Source: Cricetomys ansorgei (taxonomy: Eukaryota; Chordata; Mammalia; Rodentia; Nesomyidae). From it: 64,000 nt of DNA. The position numbers and the translations under genes are program-made. The notes beneath the pieces are model-generated. The model was given only the letters and a program-made list of their open reading frames with translations, was not told where the DNA came from and ran no database searches. Numbering within the stretch: position 1 is the stretch's first letter; every line of letters starts with the position of its first letter. The stretch is from assembly GCA_026225945.1 (NCBI GenBank), contig JAMJFZ010003746.1, positions 522,001 to 586,000 on the forward strand, given 5' to 3'. This document shows, one piece after another, positions 22,957 through 51,030 of the stretch.

Positions 22957-25900
22957 TCCTCACAAATTAAAACAATGCATATTTTACTACAATACAGAGT
23001 TTAAATAAATACATAAATGTAGAAGTTAAATACTGAATGTATATAGTCAAAGAAGCATCTTGTGTTCAATGAAAGATGGATGCATATATAAGAAAGATCA
23101 TTTAATTTAAAGAAATGTGTTGTTTCTTGTTTGTTTCCCAGCTAAGTCATATACAGGGTAGAAAAGCCTCAAGTGTCATTTGTAAAGAGAGCAGAAGTCA
23201 GGTCCCCATAGTGTCTGTCGTCAAGCCTGGCCAGTCTGAGGTCACAGATATCTAAGGACTGTTTGGAGATTAGTGCCATTGTTGGGGTGTGAGCTGGACA
23301 CCACAGGTGGCGTTGAAGCCACTTCAGCCACTCCAGAGGCACACTGGCCTACCAAGGCATTTCTTTCTCTAGTGATTGATTTGAACATGTCCCCCACTTA
23401 CTATATTTTGATATCTAGCACAGATGAATGTGAAAGACAATTTTGTCACCTTCTGACCTTCCTATCACAAAGGGCACAGGGAGAGAGTCATGATTTCTGA
23501 TCATGGAATGGTTCTCGTAGCTTTTTGTCCTGGTCAAATTCTGTCCCTCCCTAGGTTGCGGTGAGGAGTGAGTCTGTGGGTTGGGCACAGCTTCCCAGGG
23601 AGCTGTTCGGTTAAGGGTCTTTGTGAACTCCTCACACACACTCCTGGGGGAAAGGCTTCTCCTTTCTGAATCATGTGAAACCTCAGAAGCATGTGCTTGA
23701 ACAGCCTTGACCAAATACGCCTTCCCACCTGAGAGGCGGGAGGGACCTGTGCATGCGCCTGGGGGCACGATGGCCACCGTGCAGCGGATTGTCAGCCCTT
23801 CCCCTCTAGATATCTGCTGCTGCACTTGTTCCCGGAAGCAAGATGGAGATGAGGGCTCATCTTCAGCAGCTAAGAACACAGGAGAGAAAAGATGGAAACT
23901 ACAGTATCCCGGGCAAATAAAAAAGCCCTGCCACTCTTAATTTTCACCTTTTGGGTTGAAAAAGCCACTATTTCTCCCCACTTTCAACCACACCTAAAAG
24001 ATTTCCAAAGTTGCTGATCTGCCAGGCATGCCAACTCTTGGCACAGCGTGCTGCCAGCAGGCCCTGTGGGCCAGACTCCCAGGTGCGTTGCCTTATGGAG
24101 GAGGTTAGAGTCCGGGAAGGGGAGATGGTGACAGAAACACTTGGGTAGTGTCTTTCTAAACAACAGCTTTGACAAACATTTTAGATTTTCCACTGGTTCC
24201 AACGAGTTTTCTTTTGGATAGGCATAGTGTCTTTGTAATCTGAATCTTTTTGCTTTTGAAAATGACATATCATCAAAAATGCAAGGGTCAGATTTTTAGT
24301 CTGGTCAGAGCTGTATTATTGTTGTATCCACTTGAACTTGGCACTTTGAGAGTATTGGGTCCCCTCTCCTTCCAAGGCAGAAAACTGACCAGGCGGAGAC
24401 TGACAGGACTCCACCCTGACCCTTTGCTTTGTAGCTTTGACAACCAGTTGTGAATTTCTGTTGCCTGCAGGTGCTTGTTTGTAAAAGGACCCTTTTAGAG
24501 TCACAGTCTAAACTGAGTCCCACCCAAGCTCTGCCCCAAGGGCCCCTGTAGACTGGTGGATTTCCCACTGCAGTCACAGATCCAGGCACCTTAACAGCCC
24601 TGGCCCAGAGTGTGGAGTGGGTGCTCCTAATAGACATCTTACTGGACTCATCCAGCCTTATATGAGGAGTTCCTGTCAACCGTGGAGGAGGATGGGGAGA
24701 GAAACAAAGACCCCTCAGAGCAGTCAGTTACAAAGACCAGAGAAAAGGCCTTCTGCCCTGCTTGAGATCACTCTCCCCACCCAAAGCAAGGTATTTGAAA
24801 GTGTGTGGCAGGAATTGCTAAATGGAAAAAAAGACAGGTATTTCTGGCATAGTGTCTATGGGTTGGTACTTGGTGCTATGTCCAGCTGTTTGCTATTTAC
24901 CCTTGAATTCTGGCTAATCTACTATGTGGGTTTAGGGTGGGTATACAAAATATTACTTTTTTTTTTTTTTTTTGGGCCAAAAACAAAACCTTTCCTATTA
25001 ATGATTGCTAAAGCAGATTTCACCTAAACTATATATATACATTTGTATGCATCCCTGTGCTTAGCCATTTTGTGTTCTTTCCCAGTGAGCAAGCTTTAAG
25101 ACTGAGGGGTGGGGGTGGGGGAATAACAACAAATGCCCTGTTTGGCTTTCCAAGGAATTCCTACAGCCAAGCTTAAGGGGAGCGTCTGAAATTCCCGTCA
25201 TTCCCACCAGCCCTTCCCGGCCCCTCTTCTTTCATGTTAGCATCCTGTCATTTTGTTACTTAGTGGCTACATCTATTTCTAAGAAAGCTCAGCTGCCTTG
25301 TGTGGAACCTCAGGTGTCATTAAGGAAAAGCCAGAGCAGAGGGACAGACGTCCACTCCCAGATGCAATAGCCCACATGCAGCTGTGGCAGTGACCACAAA
25401 TTCAGTTCTCCCAGCTCAGTAGGCCTAGCAGAGCCCCCACCCACCTCCCAACACAGGTGCACTTACAGCAGCGATGCCCCTGCTGCAGGTTATACTTGGC
25501 CATAGCCTAAGACCACTGGCTCCTTCCAGTCCCACCTGGCTTAGCCACACAGCATTCACTATACCCTTGAGTGGCTCCTTCCTTGTTGAAACCTTTAATC
25601 CAGAGTTCTCTGTGGAGCCCTGCTACAGTGTCTCCTGCCAGCTCCTGCACTACATCCTCCCGGCCCAGGGCAGCTTACATAGGGCCCTACTACAGTTTTA
25701 GGAGACTGACCACCACAAGTCAGCTTTGATGCCATTGAAAACAAGATGGCCTGCCTTTTTATTTGATAGTATAACATTTATTTTATAATTTTTTAGGATT
25801 TTTTCTCATTGTAATATTATTGTACAGTTTTGCATGGCCTAGGTGTAATCATTTTTGTTTGGAATATGATGCTGACCAATGTGTGTTTGGAAGGGAAAAT

Positions 25901-26106
25901 ACTGCTTTGGCCTGTTATCACTCATTTGGTTTGGTTTTGTCCCTTGATGTCTTAGGGAACTTCCTGAGAGACTGTCTGCTACCAAACTATGACGTGGATT
26001 CTTTTGCACAGAACTATTTAAGGTGGGATAGTCAAAATGTAACAAAGGATTTCTCACCAGTATTTTATGTTGGTATCACCTAATTAACCAGACTTTGATG
26101 TACTGC

Positions 26107-26112
26107 AATAAA
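26107..26112 (+). terminator. Cdc42bpa: Distal polyadenylation signal of Cdc42bpa
   Basis: An AATAAA hexamer is followed about 20-45 nt later by a G/T- and T-rich tract (about 26132-26157), the usual arrangement of a mammalian cleavage site. It is the last good signal before the opposing gene. Confidence 0.7.
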
Positions 26113-26159
26113 GTAAGGAACTGTTAGGATTGAGTATGGTCTTTTTCTTTCCTTGTGTA

Positions 26160-27029
26160 AAGAGTATGAGGAGTTCCTGGCTCACTGGTCCCTCCGGATC
26201 TCTTTACATCCCCAGAGGATCCTGGGGTTTGATCTAGGACCTCCTAAGTACCCTTGGATCTCAGGTAAGAATCAAATCCCTGAAGTGTCCAGCTCTCTCC
26301 CTCTGGTGAGAACTTCTCAGTCATTGCTTCAGGGTGAACCCGGGAGCAACTGTGGCAAAACAGCAGCTTCGAAGAGTTGGATCCCTGGTGAGTTAGAATG
26401 GTGCACATAGATAAAGTTGGGTGATCTTATCAGAAACCCCAAAACTGTACCTGAAGTTACTCAGACTCTTGCAGATCTACAAGTCAACACTGGACCTTGG
26501 AAGTGGCATCTATGGCGACTAGGACTTGGAAAACATTCCATAAAGATGGTCTGTGATGTGGACAAGAGCATCATGCTCCAGTAAAACTTCTTAGAAAGCA
26601 TGGTGAGCATAGTGAGCACAGTGTGGCGCAGGGGTGGTAGTTAGGCCTCTTGTTGGGACAGACTTAGCCTGGTCTTTAAGGGCGCACTGTTCCTGTCCTA
26701 GTCCCACCACTTAGTGCCTGCTGTTCTGTAGCCACTGAACCCACAAGCTTGTTTACCCTAAAGTGCCTGAGAAGCCTGGTGCCTCAAACTTGTGAACCTC
26801 ATTTCTTGTGAGGCTAGGCAGGAGGATCACAAGTTCAAGACCTTCCTGAGCAATGTAATGAGATCTTGCCTCAAAAGTGAAAGGGCAACTGGGCAGTGGT
26901 GGCACACTCTGTCCTCACCAAGAGCAACAGATATTCTGGATCCAGAGACCTTTACAGGTAAAGACCATCATTACCCAGGTCATAAATGGGGCTACCTCGT
27001 TCCCAGGATTCATGGAATGTATAGAACAT
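26160..27029. other. Gap between the convergent 3' ends
   Basis: About 0.9 kb separates the two polyadenylation regions. It holds a degraded B1-like stretch on the + strand (about 26805-26915) and nothing else I recognise. Confidence 0.6.
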
Positions 27030-27554
27030 GGCAGTCCCCAACACACTTGTTTATTGAACGAAAGGGTGTGAATGTGTAATTACAAGACATACAAACAGAG
27101 CCTGTGCTGATCCCCTGATGCGGGGTAGTAACCTCTCCTGGAACATGCTGAAGCCCTGCTTTCTGCTTAAAAAGGGTATGTTGTCCTTCCCGAGACCCAG
27201 CTAGGGTGGCTGCCCTACTGTTCTGAGCTTCTGGCTCCAGGTTGGGGTGGCAAAGGGCAGGGTCACAAAAGCTCATCCAGAAACAAAAACTTCATTCTAC
27301 ATGGCCAACTAGACCCCAAGGGTGGCTAGGCTGGCATCAGTCTTACTTTGCTCCGTGTTCCTGGTGGACAACCACAGCAGGGAGAAGGTGGCAAAAGCCT
27401 GCCTTTTTGTCTGGACAGTACAGAAGCAATAGTGGGGTCTCTGCACCGCTTACTTCCTACTCATGGTGGCTGTGGCTCCTGCTCAACATCCTCCCTCTGC
27501 TTGGCTGAGCCTGAAGGCAGGCATGACCCCTAGTTAGCCAGGCCCATACCTAGC
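27030..27554 (-). other. Coq8a: Coq8a 3'UTR
   Basis: About 0.5 kb lies between the stop and the first AATAAA on the - strand. There is no credible coding frame. The end is inferred from the polyadenylation signal. Confidence 0.75.
27050..27055 (-). terminator. Coq8a: Polyadenylation signal of Coq8a
   Basis: TTTATT on the + strand reads AATAAA on the - strand, about 0.5 kb after the stop. A G/T-rich run (GTGTGTTGGGG) follows at once. It is the only good hexamer here. Confidence 0.75.
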
Positions 27555-42803
<15,249 letters not shown>

Positions 42804-44065
42804 CCTTCAGGGCTGGAAGAAAAGAGGTCAAATTAGGAAAAGGTATACATCTGACACAGGATGGTACTCACTCTGACAGGTCCCATCAGACTCTGAGCAG
42901 ATGGCAAAACAGGTGGTTTGGTTTTTCCATTGATCTTCCCTTTTGACTGAGACAGGAGAGGAACAGGGCCCAGGGCACTGATCAGTACTACCATGCACTT
43001 ACCACTGCCCATACATTTCCTCACCTCGGCCTCAAAAGCACCTCTGAAGAACCTCAGCACAAAAGTCAAAGAGCTGTGACAGAACCAGGACTTGGCATGT
43101 GTACTAACTTCTAGCCCAGTGCTCTTTCCTCTGAACCAAAAGGGTACACTGAAGCAAGCCCCTCCCCAAGCAGTTCCCTGCAGGGCCTAGAGGTCCACTC
43201 ATGACAGTGGTGCCTCATCCCAGGCCTCAAGAGCTGCAATAGCTGTCTCTCTCCCACTGTTGGTGCATTGCCTAGTGAAGCATGAGGCAGTCACCCACAG
43301 ACTGAGACACTGAGAGGACCTCCTTGGCCACAGGTCAGCCAGGGCTTCCACACTGCAATCCAGCACTAAGAACAACAGACAAGGCAGACAAAGCAGAAAA
43401 AGCATCCATACAGCACTGTGGAGGCCTGCTGCTTGCCCCTACTGTGTGTCTCCTTCTCTCTTTTCTCTCTACTGGCCATAGCAGAAAGCGTTTCTTAATG
43501 TAGGTCAGGGTCAGAGATGCTGAGATCCAATATCCACAGCATAGTTAGGGACTGGCCTAGATGGTCATTAACTACCCCTGAGGCATGTTTATGGGCTAAG
43601 ATAAGTCCTGTTAACAAGCTAGAAGCTAAAGAAAAAAATAGGAACAGCCAGAAATCCCACTGGCCTCTCCAAGGAGCACCATGAGCAAGGCAGGCAGAAC
43701 AGGGCAGGCCAGGAGCAAAGGACATGGGGTCTGCTTTTAGTCCCAGGGACAAGAAAGCCAGAAATCCACAAGAGGAGTATGATTGGCACTTCACACAGGG
43801 GATCTGCATAAGGCATGGGCTGAGCAGGGACCCCGATACACGGATAGGAAAGTGGGGACAGTCAAAAGGCACCTATAGTCTATCTTTATACTACATGAAC
43901 TGAGAGAGGCACAGATGCAAAAGGGCACAGAGCACTGGCAAGGGTTCTAACCAGAATGGGACTTCCGAACATGTCAGCCCCTAGTCATTGCAAGAATTCC
44001 AGCGGGATCTGCTCAGCCCCAAGGCATGGCAGGAGGAGACTTATTTAAAAAGAGAACTGGGGAGT

Positions 44066-44217
44066 GCGAGGGTAGAGAGGGCTCAGCAGTTAAGAGTACT
44101 TAGTGCTCTCACAGAGAACCTGAGTTCAGTTCCCAGAGCCCAGAGCAACTGGTACCCAACTGTCTGAAAGCCAAGTTCCAGGGAGAGTGATGCCTCTGGC
44201 CTTTGCCAGCACCTGCA

Positions 44218-44268
<51 letters not shown>

Positions 44269-44335
44269 GTCTCTCTCTCTCTGTCTCTCTCTCTGTCTCT
44301 CTCTCTCTCTCATACACACACTTAAAAAAAACTTA
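44066..44335 (+). repeat. B2 SINE interrupted by (TC)n
   Basis: GAGAGGGCTCAGCAGTTAAG and CCTGAGTTCAGTTCCCAGAG are the B2 promoter boxes. The 3' part has expanded into a (TC)n run at 44218-44310 before the CATACACACAC tail. The Arg-Glu-repeat frame on the other strand comes from this run. Confidence 0.85.
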
Positions 44336-44439
44336 AAGAACAACTGTTGTTATAATAACAACTCACTACCGAACAGGCCAGTAACTATAAAGATGTGTTT
44401 GTTTATAATGTGCCTTTGGGCAATAGCTTTCCCTTCAAA

Positions 44440-44645
44440 TACTAGTAGTCAGCACACACAGGGCTAAATGCCTTTCTACATATCTCTTAATACTTATAAA
44501 CAATCCATGACCCAGTTTGTCAGTGAGAAAAACAGAGTCAGATAGGGGAACTAAGTAAGTAGCCAAAGTTACCCAGCAACTCCACAGTGGCCCTGAGTGG
44601 GTACAACTCAGCCCTGGCCTGTAAGTGCCTCAGACACTTGGCTTA
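44440..44645 (-). repeat. MIR SINE
   Basis: The + strand shows the reverse MIR order: CCAGTTTGTCAGTGAGAAAA, AACTAAGTAAGTAGCCAAAG, TTACCCAGCAACTCC and then GGGTACAACTCAGCCC. Old and diverged. Confidence 0.6.
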
Positions 44646-45713
44646 CTGACGTACAAGGAAAGTACACTGCTCACTCACAGGTTACTTACCCTTCAATCTA
44701 AGCCAGGAGGTTTTGAGGAAATGACCATATACTACATCACCAGGTTCCATGTCATACCCTAGATTTCTGTTCTGCATTCCTCTGATTTTATGGTAATAAA
44801 CAGGGTGAACACACAAATTAAACAGCTAGGTAAGACAGCATCCAACCACAGTTCAGGCCTGTTAACAGCTCATAACTCACAGCCACCACCACCCTGGACA
44901 CACACTGACACATCTTGTTCACTACCTTGAAGTCTAAGGGTAGAAGCATCCATCAGGATCCTGGGAAGCCTGGAGAGGATGCTGGATTTTGAAGATCTGT
45001 ACCAGAAACACACTCCTGCCATTGGCCCCAGGACCATCCACCATGCCCCAGGGATCCCCAAAATCAAGCCTGGCCCTGGATCACCTTTAAATCATACCCA
45101 GAAAACCAGGACATGAATCTCCCACAGACCACAACCCAGTAGTTATAAAACCTCACCTTGCCCATAGCCTGACATTAAATCTCCTCAGAACATCCACCAC
45201 CAACTTCATTCAGACTTTGATTTTAGGGTTAACCCTAACTCTCCCTGAACTTTCCATTTAAGTTACTATATCCACACACTAAACTCCACAAGAACAAACT
45301 GGTGAGTGATTTTTAGCTTAGCCAGTCTAGCCTACCTGGCCCATAGCATTGGTAAGAGTTTAATTTTAAAAGTCATTTCAGGTCCTGCACACTGCCACAA
45401 GGGAGTATGGGGCTCACCAGAAATCAGCACTGATTGTCCTGCTTTGTGAAGATAAGTCACTGGAAGATAAAGTTATACCTACTCACAAGGATGCTAAACA
45501 AACAAAAAACAAAAAAAAGCAAGCAAACAAACAAACTACTCATAAGAAGGAAAATGTTAAGTAAACAAATTGAAGAGGTTAAGTTCCTGCAGTGAGAGCT
45601 ATGAGTAATAATTATCTTTTTCAGTATTTTCCAAACTATATTTTCCTAACCTTTTTAGTTCACATGTCCTACTTTCAAAATGGCAAATAAGTCATCTTAA
45701 AAAAATAAATAAA

Positions 45714-45945
45714 TTAGGGGCTGGAGATGGCCCAGCAGTTTTAAGAGTACTTGCTGCTCTTCTAGAGAACCTGAGTTCAGCTCCCAGCACCAATGTCAAA
45801 CAGCTTTCCCAGCCTCCTATAACTCTAGCTCCAGGAATTCTACACCTTCCTCTGGCCTCAGTGGGCACCAGAATACATGTAGCACAGACATACACATATG
45901 CACATACACTAATACAAGTAAAATACAGCTTTTTAAAAATAATAA
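45714..45945 (+). repeat. B2 SINE (first of a tandem pair)
   Basis: It reads GGGGCTGGAGATGGCCCAGC, CCTGAGTTCAGCTCCCAGCA and CTTCCTCTGGCCTCAGTGGG, with a CACATATGCACATACA stretch and an AT-rich tail. Confidence 0.9.
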
Positions 45946-45956
45946 AGTAAGTTAAA

Positions 45957-46188
45957 GGGCTGGAGAGACGTCTCAACAGTTAAAGCAAGTGCTTGCTGTT
46001 CTTCCAGAGGACCATCATTCGGTTCCCCACACCCACATTAGGCAGCTCACAACCACCTGTATGTAACTCAAGCTCCAGGGGATCTGACATTCCCTCGGGC
46101 CTTGACCAGCATCACACACACATGCACAAACTCACTCAGAGGCATATACTCATAAACAAAAGAAAATACTAATTAAAAAATAAGTTAC
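45957..46188 (+). repeat. B2 SINE (second of a tandem pair)
   Basis: It reads GGGCTGGAGAGACGTCTCAA, TCATTCGGTTCCCCACACCC and the B2 3' part. It begins about 10 bp after the tail of the preceding B2. Confidence 0.9.
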
Positions 46189-47768
46189 AAAGAATGAGCC
46201 ATGCTTTCCTTCCTGCTGAGCAGTTGTATACGAAATGTAGTGAATTCTAGAATGGTGCCAAGTCTTGCCCTAGATACTGGACCAGAGTCATCTCAATGGA
46301 AAGAAGGTCCCTACAGATTTCTGGGCACCGTGTGGCAGAACCTGTTTTCCTCAAATCAACAGTTATTTCTAATAAGCACACCCTTCTGTTTATGAGCATG
46401 TAGATTTCAAAGTCTCTGTGGCTGGTCCATGGCCAACCCCCTTAGGTAAACATTATTTTCCCATCGTGCAGGGATTATGCTGGGCCTCCCTCACGGTACA
46501 AAGTGAACCAACAGTTTACACCCTTATCAACACAGGCAGTTTTCTGCAAGGGAGTCCCTGTCACTCCAAGCAGCAAAGATGGGAGGTGAGGCAGCAAAGG
46601 AAACTACCAGAAGGACGACAGCTTACCACAGCTCTTTTCTTCCTGGTTTTCATATTTTGACCCTGTTCAAAAGATCCCACGGTGCAACCTATAATGTACA
46701 ACCATTCTGATATTTTGCTGCAAATCCCCTGTAGGAATGCAACCAGGTCAGGGATTCAGCTAGGAGGCTTTACATCAAAATTTACATCAAGCCCAGGAAC
46801 CCATTTCACACACAAAAACAGTATCAGCACCATGATTTAATGTACAAGTATTAGAGCCCTCATGGAGACTATCAGTTCCACTTCCCTCTGTACCCTACAC
46901 CAGCCCTGACACACTCTGCTGGTTTGGGGACCCTATTCCTAAGGGGAAAAAAAAATCCAGTAACCTCAAGTAGGTAAAGCTGTGTGAGAGGATAAATACT
47001 CACACCTGGAGAGTATACTAGCAAGGGACCATGCCAACATCCTTCACTGAAATCTCCCATTGTACCTGGCTTGTCTCTGCAGGTCATGGGTCAACGTACC
47101 CTAGCCATGTGCCCACAGCACAATAGCCTCACATCTATAATGGGCACCAACACCATGGAAGCATTGGAAGCAGAAACAAAGGCGGTACCTGCCTAAGTGG
47201 AAAATACTATCCTCAGAGCCTAGATATGGGCCCAGTCCTGTCACCACTGGCTGGGTGACTCAGCTTCTTACATGCCTCTTCTGGTCCTAATGTGTTGCAT
47301 TTCTATCAGGAAAGTAAATAAAGACAGTCTCAAAGAGACAGAAGTGTAATGAATGAAGCTTTCTACCTAGGGCAGAGCTGAAGAAAGAGGCACAGGGCAG
47401 CCCAGAGTCAGGACATACCAACCTGTCACTGATCTCATGGGGTGAGAGCAAGCTGAGGGTGGTGTATGAAGATTTACCAAGCATTAGTCAGTGCCCTTCA
47501 TAACTACAGGCACCACAGACCAGCTCCCAAGTCAAAGCTGTGGTATTCACACCTCTGAAAGCCAGGGTCCATCTTCCTCTGGCCCCTCCTTGTCACAGAC
47601 TTGGGATGGCTGGGATAAGAACCTAAACATCAAACTTCTCAGGAAGTCCTCAACACTAAGAAGCCTTCTCCAAACAGGCAGCATGAGTCTTGTAGTGCAT
47701 ATACACTCTCAGGGTCCCTCAGGTACTTCTAGCTTGGCATGTCTAAAGTCAACCTTGATTCCCTAGCC

Positions 47769-47996
47769 CAGTGGTTCTCAACCTGTTGCTTTCGACCCTT
47801 TGAGGGTCAAACAATCCTTTCACAGGGGTTGCCTAAGACCATCTGCATATCAGATATTCGTATTACAATTCACAACAGTAGCAAAATTATAGTTATGAAG
47901 TAGCAATGAAAATAATTTTATGGTTGGGGGCCACCACAACATTAGGAACTGTATTAAAGGGTCAAAGCATTAGGAAGGTTGAGAACCACTGTTCTA
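47769..47996 (+). mobile_element. URR1-like hAT-Charlie non-autonomous DNA transposon
   Basis: Terminal inverted repeats CAGTGGTTCTCAACCTG (left) and AGGTTGAGAACCACTG (right) enclose about 230 bp with GACCCTTTGAGGGTCAAACA near the start. The flanks CCCTAGCC and TTCTAGCA look like a decayed 8-bp duplication around CTAG, as expected for hAT-Charlie elements. No transposase is present. Confidence 0.85.
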
Positions 47997-49628
47997 GCAC
48001 CACATAACAGCCCTACTCATCACTCTATCCTGCCTTGGCTTCCCCATGCAATTCTCAGGCTGCCAGTAAGAGCAGTTGCTTTAAAAGAAATGTGCTGTCA
48101 AAGTATTCCCACACCTCATTGCTTCTCTGAGATTCCTAAGAGGCAGAAAAGAAAGAGCCTTCCTGACTTAGTCTTCTCAGTCTTGCCAGCCTTAGGTTTA
48201 CTGTATTCCCTCCACTGAAAGTATCCCAGCCAGGCCAACCCACTGATGGACTTCATGGGGGTCCCTTCTGAAGGCCCAGCCTCCCTGAGCAAAGGGAACA
48301 CAATGTATTTCCTCCATCCTCAGGGACATCTGTCCCAGCTTCCTGTACCCTCATGCCACAGTAGCCATGGTCAGGCTTTTATCTGTCTTACTGTTAGCAC
48401 AAGACAGAACCACATCTATCTTTCTGTATACCCACCTGTTCCCCCAGCACCAAGCAGTATTTTACAGTGATGAATACTCAGCAAATGAAAAGAATTTAGC
48501 TAGTCCCTCCAAAGCTTGAGAAAGTCTGGAATGGCAATCATAAGTTTCAAGAGCTCCTAGGGGCTGGTGTGAAGCAGGGTCCCTCCAGCTTCAGTCTGCA
48601 CCAGAGGTAACTGGAGGGTTTAACAGACAGCTAGGCCACACCCCAAGGCTTCTGTGTTTCTGGAAAGGTTTCATGTGCCACTGATGCTGCCAACTTTGAG
48701 AGCCCTAATCCTTCCGGAAGAGGAAGAAAGGGAACAAGGGGTGACTGGCACCTAAGACTAAGCAGGAAACCTCCACAGAAGGACATTTCTAAAGTCTCCA
48801 CCTGCTTCTGCTGTCTCCCAAAGTCTGGCTTTGACCCTAGACAAAAACCTTCAGTTGCTTCTTCTTTTTCCATGATTCCTTCAATACCTTGAAAAGGAAA
48901 CCAAAAAGGGATGGTACTTAAAGACAATGGCCCACAGAGCCAACCTCCAAGAACTCTAAAGACTGCCACTTCAATCTTCTTCAAGGACCACTGAAGACCC
49001 CTGGGAGATCCCAGAATGCTAGTGAAGAACCTTCTTTCTCCTGTGAGCATGAACATATCAATTTCAACCCTCCAGGGGAACTGAAAATTCCACTATGTCC
49101 GTAACATTTGTTCTTTTCTGACAAGAAGTAAAAACTAAGCGACTGCTTCCTCCAAGGACTCAGAAGAATTAAAGACTTCAGAACCTAAATCCACAAATCA
49201 CTGTGGACTAGATTTGTTCTTTGCCTATGCCTTTAAAAGTTACACATGCAAGGACCATCAGTCACCTAACTTCAGGCCTCTGTCTGCAGGGCAAGAAATG
49301 TCCTAAAATACGATCAGCTTTCAAAGGCAACTTAGTACTAGATACTAGGGGAAAAAAATCCACATACACATACAACGGAAGAGACAGGACTTCTGTTCTT
49401 CCCATCAGCAAGCAACAGTAGGCTTCACCACAGAGCCAGGCCTCTGCCAATGTTGTCTGCCTCTGTTTCTGCAGGTTCCACACCAGTGTCAGTCCCCTTC
49501 TCCTTCTTGGCCCATCTTGTCTGATAACCCCAAAATCCTGCCCAAATGCCTCATTTGTTTAAAAGTGGATGTGTGTGGTAACTCAGCTCTAAGAATAGGA
49601 ATCACAACACCACTGAAAACAGGGTAGG

Positions 49629-50057
49629 TGAGTGTCCTAGTTACTTTCTACTGCTGTGTTAAAGACACCATGACTAAAAGCAACCTGAGGAGGAAGGGGT
49701 GTATTTGGCTTACACATCTGATCACAGCTCATCATGGAGGGAAGTCAAGGCATGAACTCAAGCAGGGAAGGAAGCAGGGGCAGAAACTGAAGCAGAGACC
49801 ATGGAGGACCATGATTACTGGCTTGCTCCTCATGATTTGCTCAGCCTGCTTTCTTATAAAAGGCAGTACCACCTGCCCAGGGGTGGTACTGCCCACAGGG
49901 GACTGGACCCTCCTATGTCAATTAGCAACCAAGACAATACCCCAACAGACTTGCCCACAGGCCAGTCTCATGGAGGCATTTTCCCAATTAAGAGTCCTTT
50001 TTCCCAGATTAAGTCTATCTAGGTTGAGTCAAGTTGATAAAAAGCAATCAGCACAGT
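49629..50057 (+). repeat. Rodent medium-copy interspersed repeat
   Basis: It starts GTGTCCTAGTTACTTTCTAC and AAAGACACCATGACTAAAAG and ends near AGTTGATAAAAAGCAATC. The start matches the reversed end of the repeat at 31112-31455, so both belong to related rodent families. No coding capacity is seen. Confidence 0.6.
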
Positions 50058-50188
50058 GAGTAGCAGTATCTGCGTAGGATGGAGGGATGTGGCAATTTAA
50101 AAGGTATTTGTTGACAAATAAGAGTATATTACGTGTTCCCACAGAGGGAAAAAAATGTCATCACAGAACATTTAAAAGCATGAGGTTT

Positions 50189-50337
50189 GCCAGACAGTGG
50201 TGGTACATGCCTTTAATCCCAGCACTCAGGAGGCAGAGGCAGGTGGATCTCTGTGAGTTTGAGGCCAGCCTGGTCTACATAGTGAGTTCCAGGACAGCCA
50301 GGGTTACAACAGAGAAACCCTGTCTTGAAAAAAATTG
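50189..50337 (+). repeat. B1 SINE
   Basis: A nearly full-length, well-preserved B1: GCCAGACAGTGGTGGTACAT, TTTAATCCCAGCACTCAGGA, GGCCAGCCTGGTCTACATAG, then GGTTACAACAGAGAAACCC and a short A tail. Confidence 0.95.
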
Positions 50338-51030
50338 TTTAAAAAACAGCATAGGTTTTCTCTGGGTAGTGGAATGTTAGATTCTTCTGAAATTTATTTA
50401 CTTTATATTTTCTACAGAAAACATTTACTATTTGAATAATATTAAAACTGTTTTTTAAAAGAACCTTATGTTGTTAAAAAAAAGTTTTAAGTAAGCACAC
50501 AAATATGTACTTTCAAAAAAAAAAATTCCATATCCCTCCAGTGCCTGTCCAGGACAGAATGAACAGTAGGTTAAGGGACAGATCAAAAGGCTATAAATAA
50601 CACCTCTCTGAGCTCTTGGTTAGTCCTGCTCTTCAGGAGACACCTGCCCCTAACTGGCTGCCAGGCACATAGCCTGTGGTCATCTTACTTTGGGGAATAA
50701 GGTTCAACTGCCCTTCTCAGAATGGTAATGAGAAAAATCACTTGGCACAGGCCCTTCCTCTCCACTGGCCCTGCCTCAAAAGTCAGAAACAGTTAATGAG
50801 TGCCGACTCTACACACAAAGCCTCTGGAATTCCTAATTTAGAATCATATAATAAGTACAACAACTATATTTTCTCAGCACAAATGACACATATGACTAGT
50901 GTCCTTCAAGGCCAGGGAGTAAGAAAACCAAGGCTCCAGGGCCATCTCTAGCCTTACTGTAGCCAGCATGCCTGGAAGAAACAGGAAGTTCTAAAAGAGG
51001 TAGCTGTGCTGTCACTCTAGCTACCTGGTC

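Larger units (their letters stand above)
22704..26125 (+). other. Cdc42bpa: Cdc42bpa 3'UTR
   Basis: From the stop codon to the most convincing polyadenylation signal is about 3.4 kb with no credible coding frame and few recognisable repeats, apart from poly-T at about 24958-24974. Earlier AATAAA hexamers at 22951-22956, 23004-23009 and 23916-23921 could give shorter 3'UTRs. The exact end is inferred. Confidence 0.8.

Noticed and set aside
44083..44343. Open frame rich in Arg-Glu repeats
   Set aside because: Translation of the (TC)n run inside a B2 SINE.
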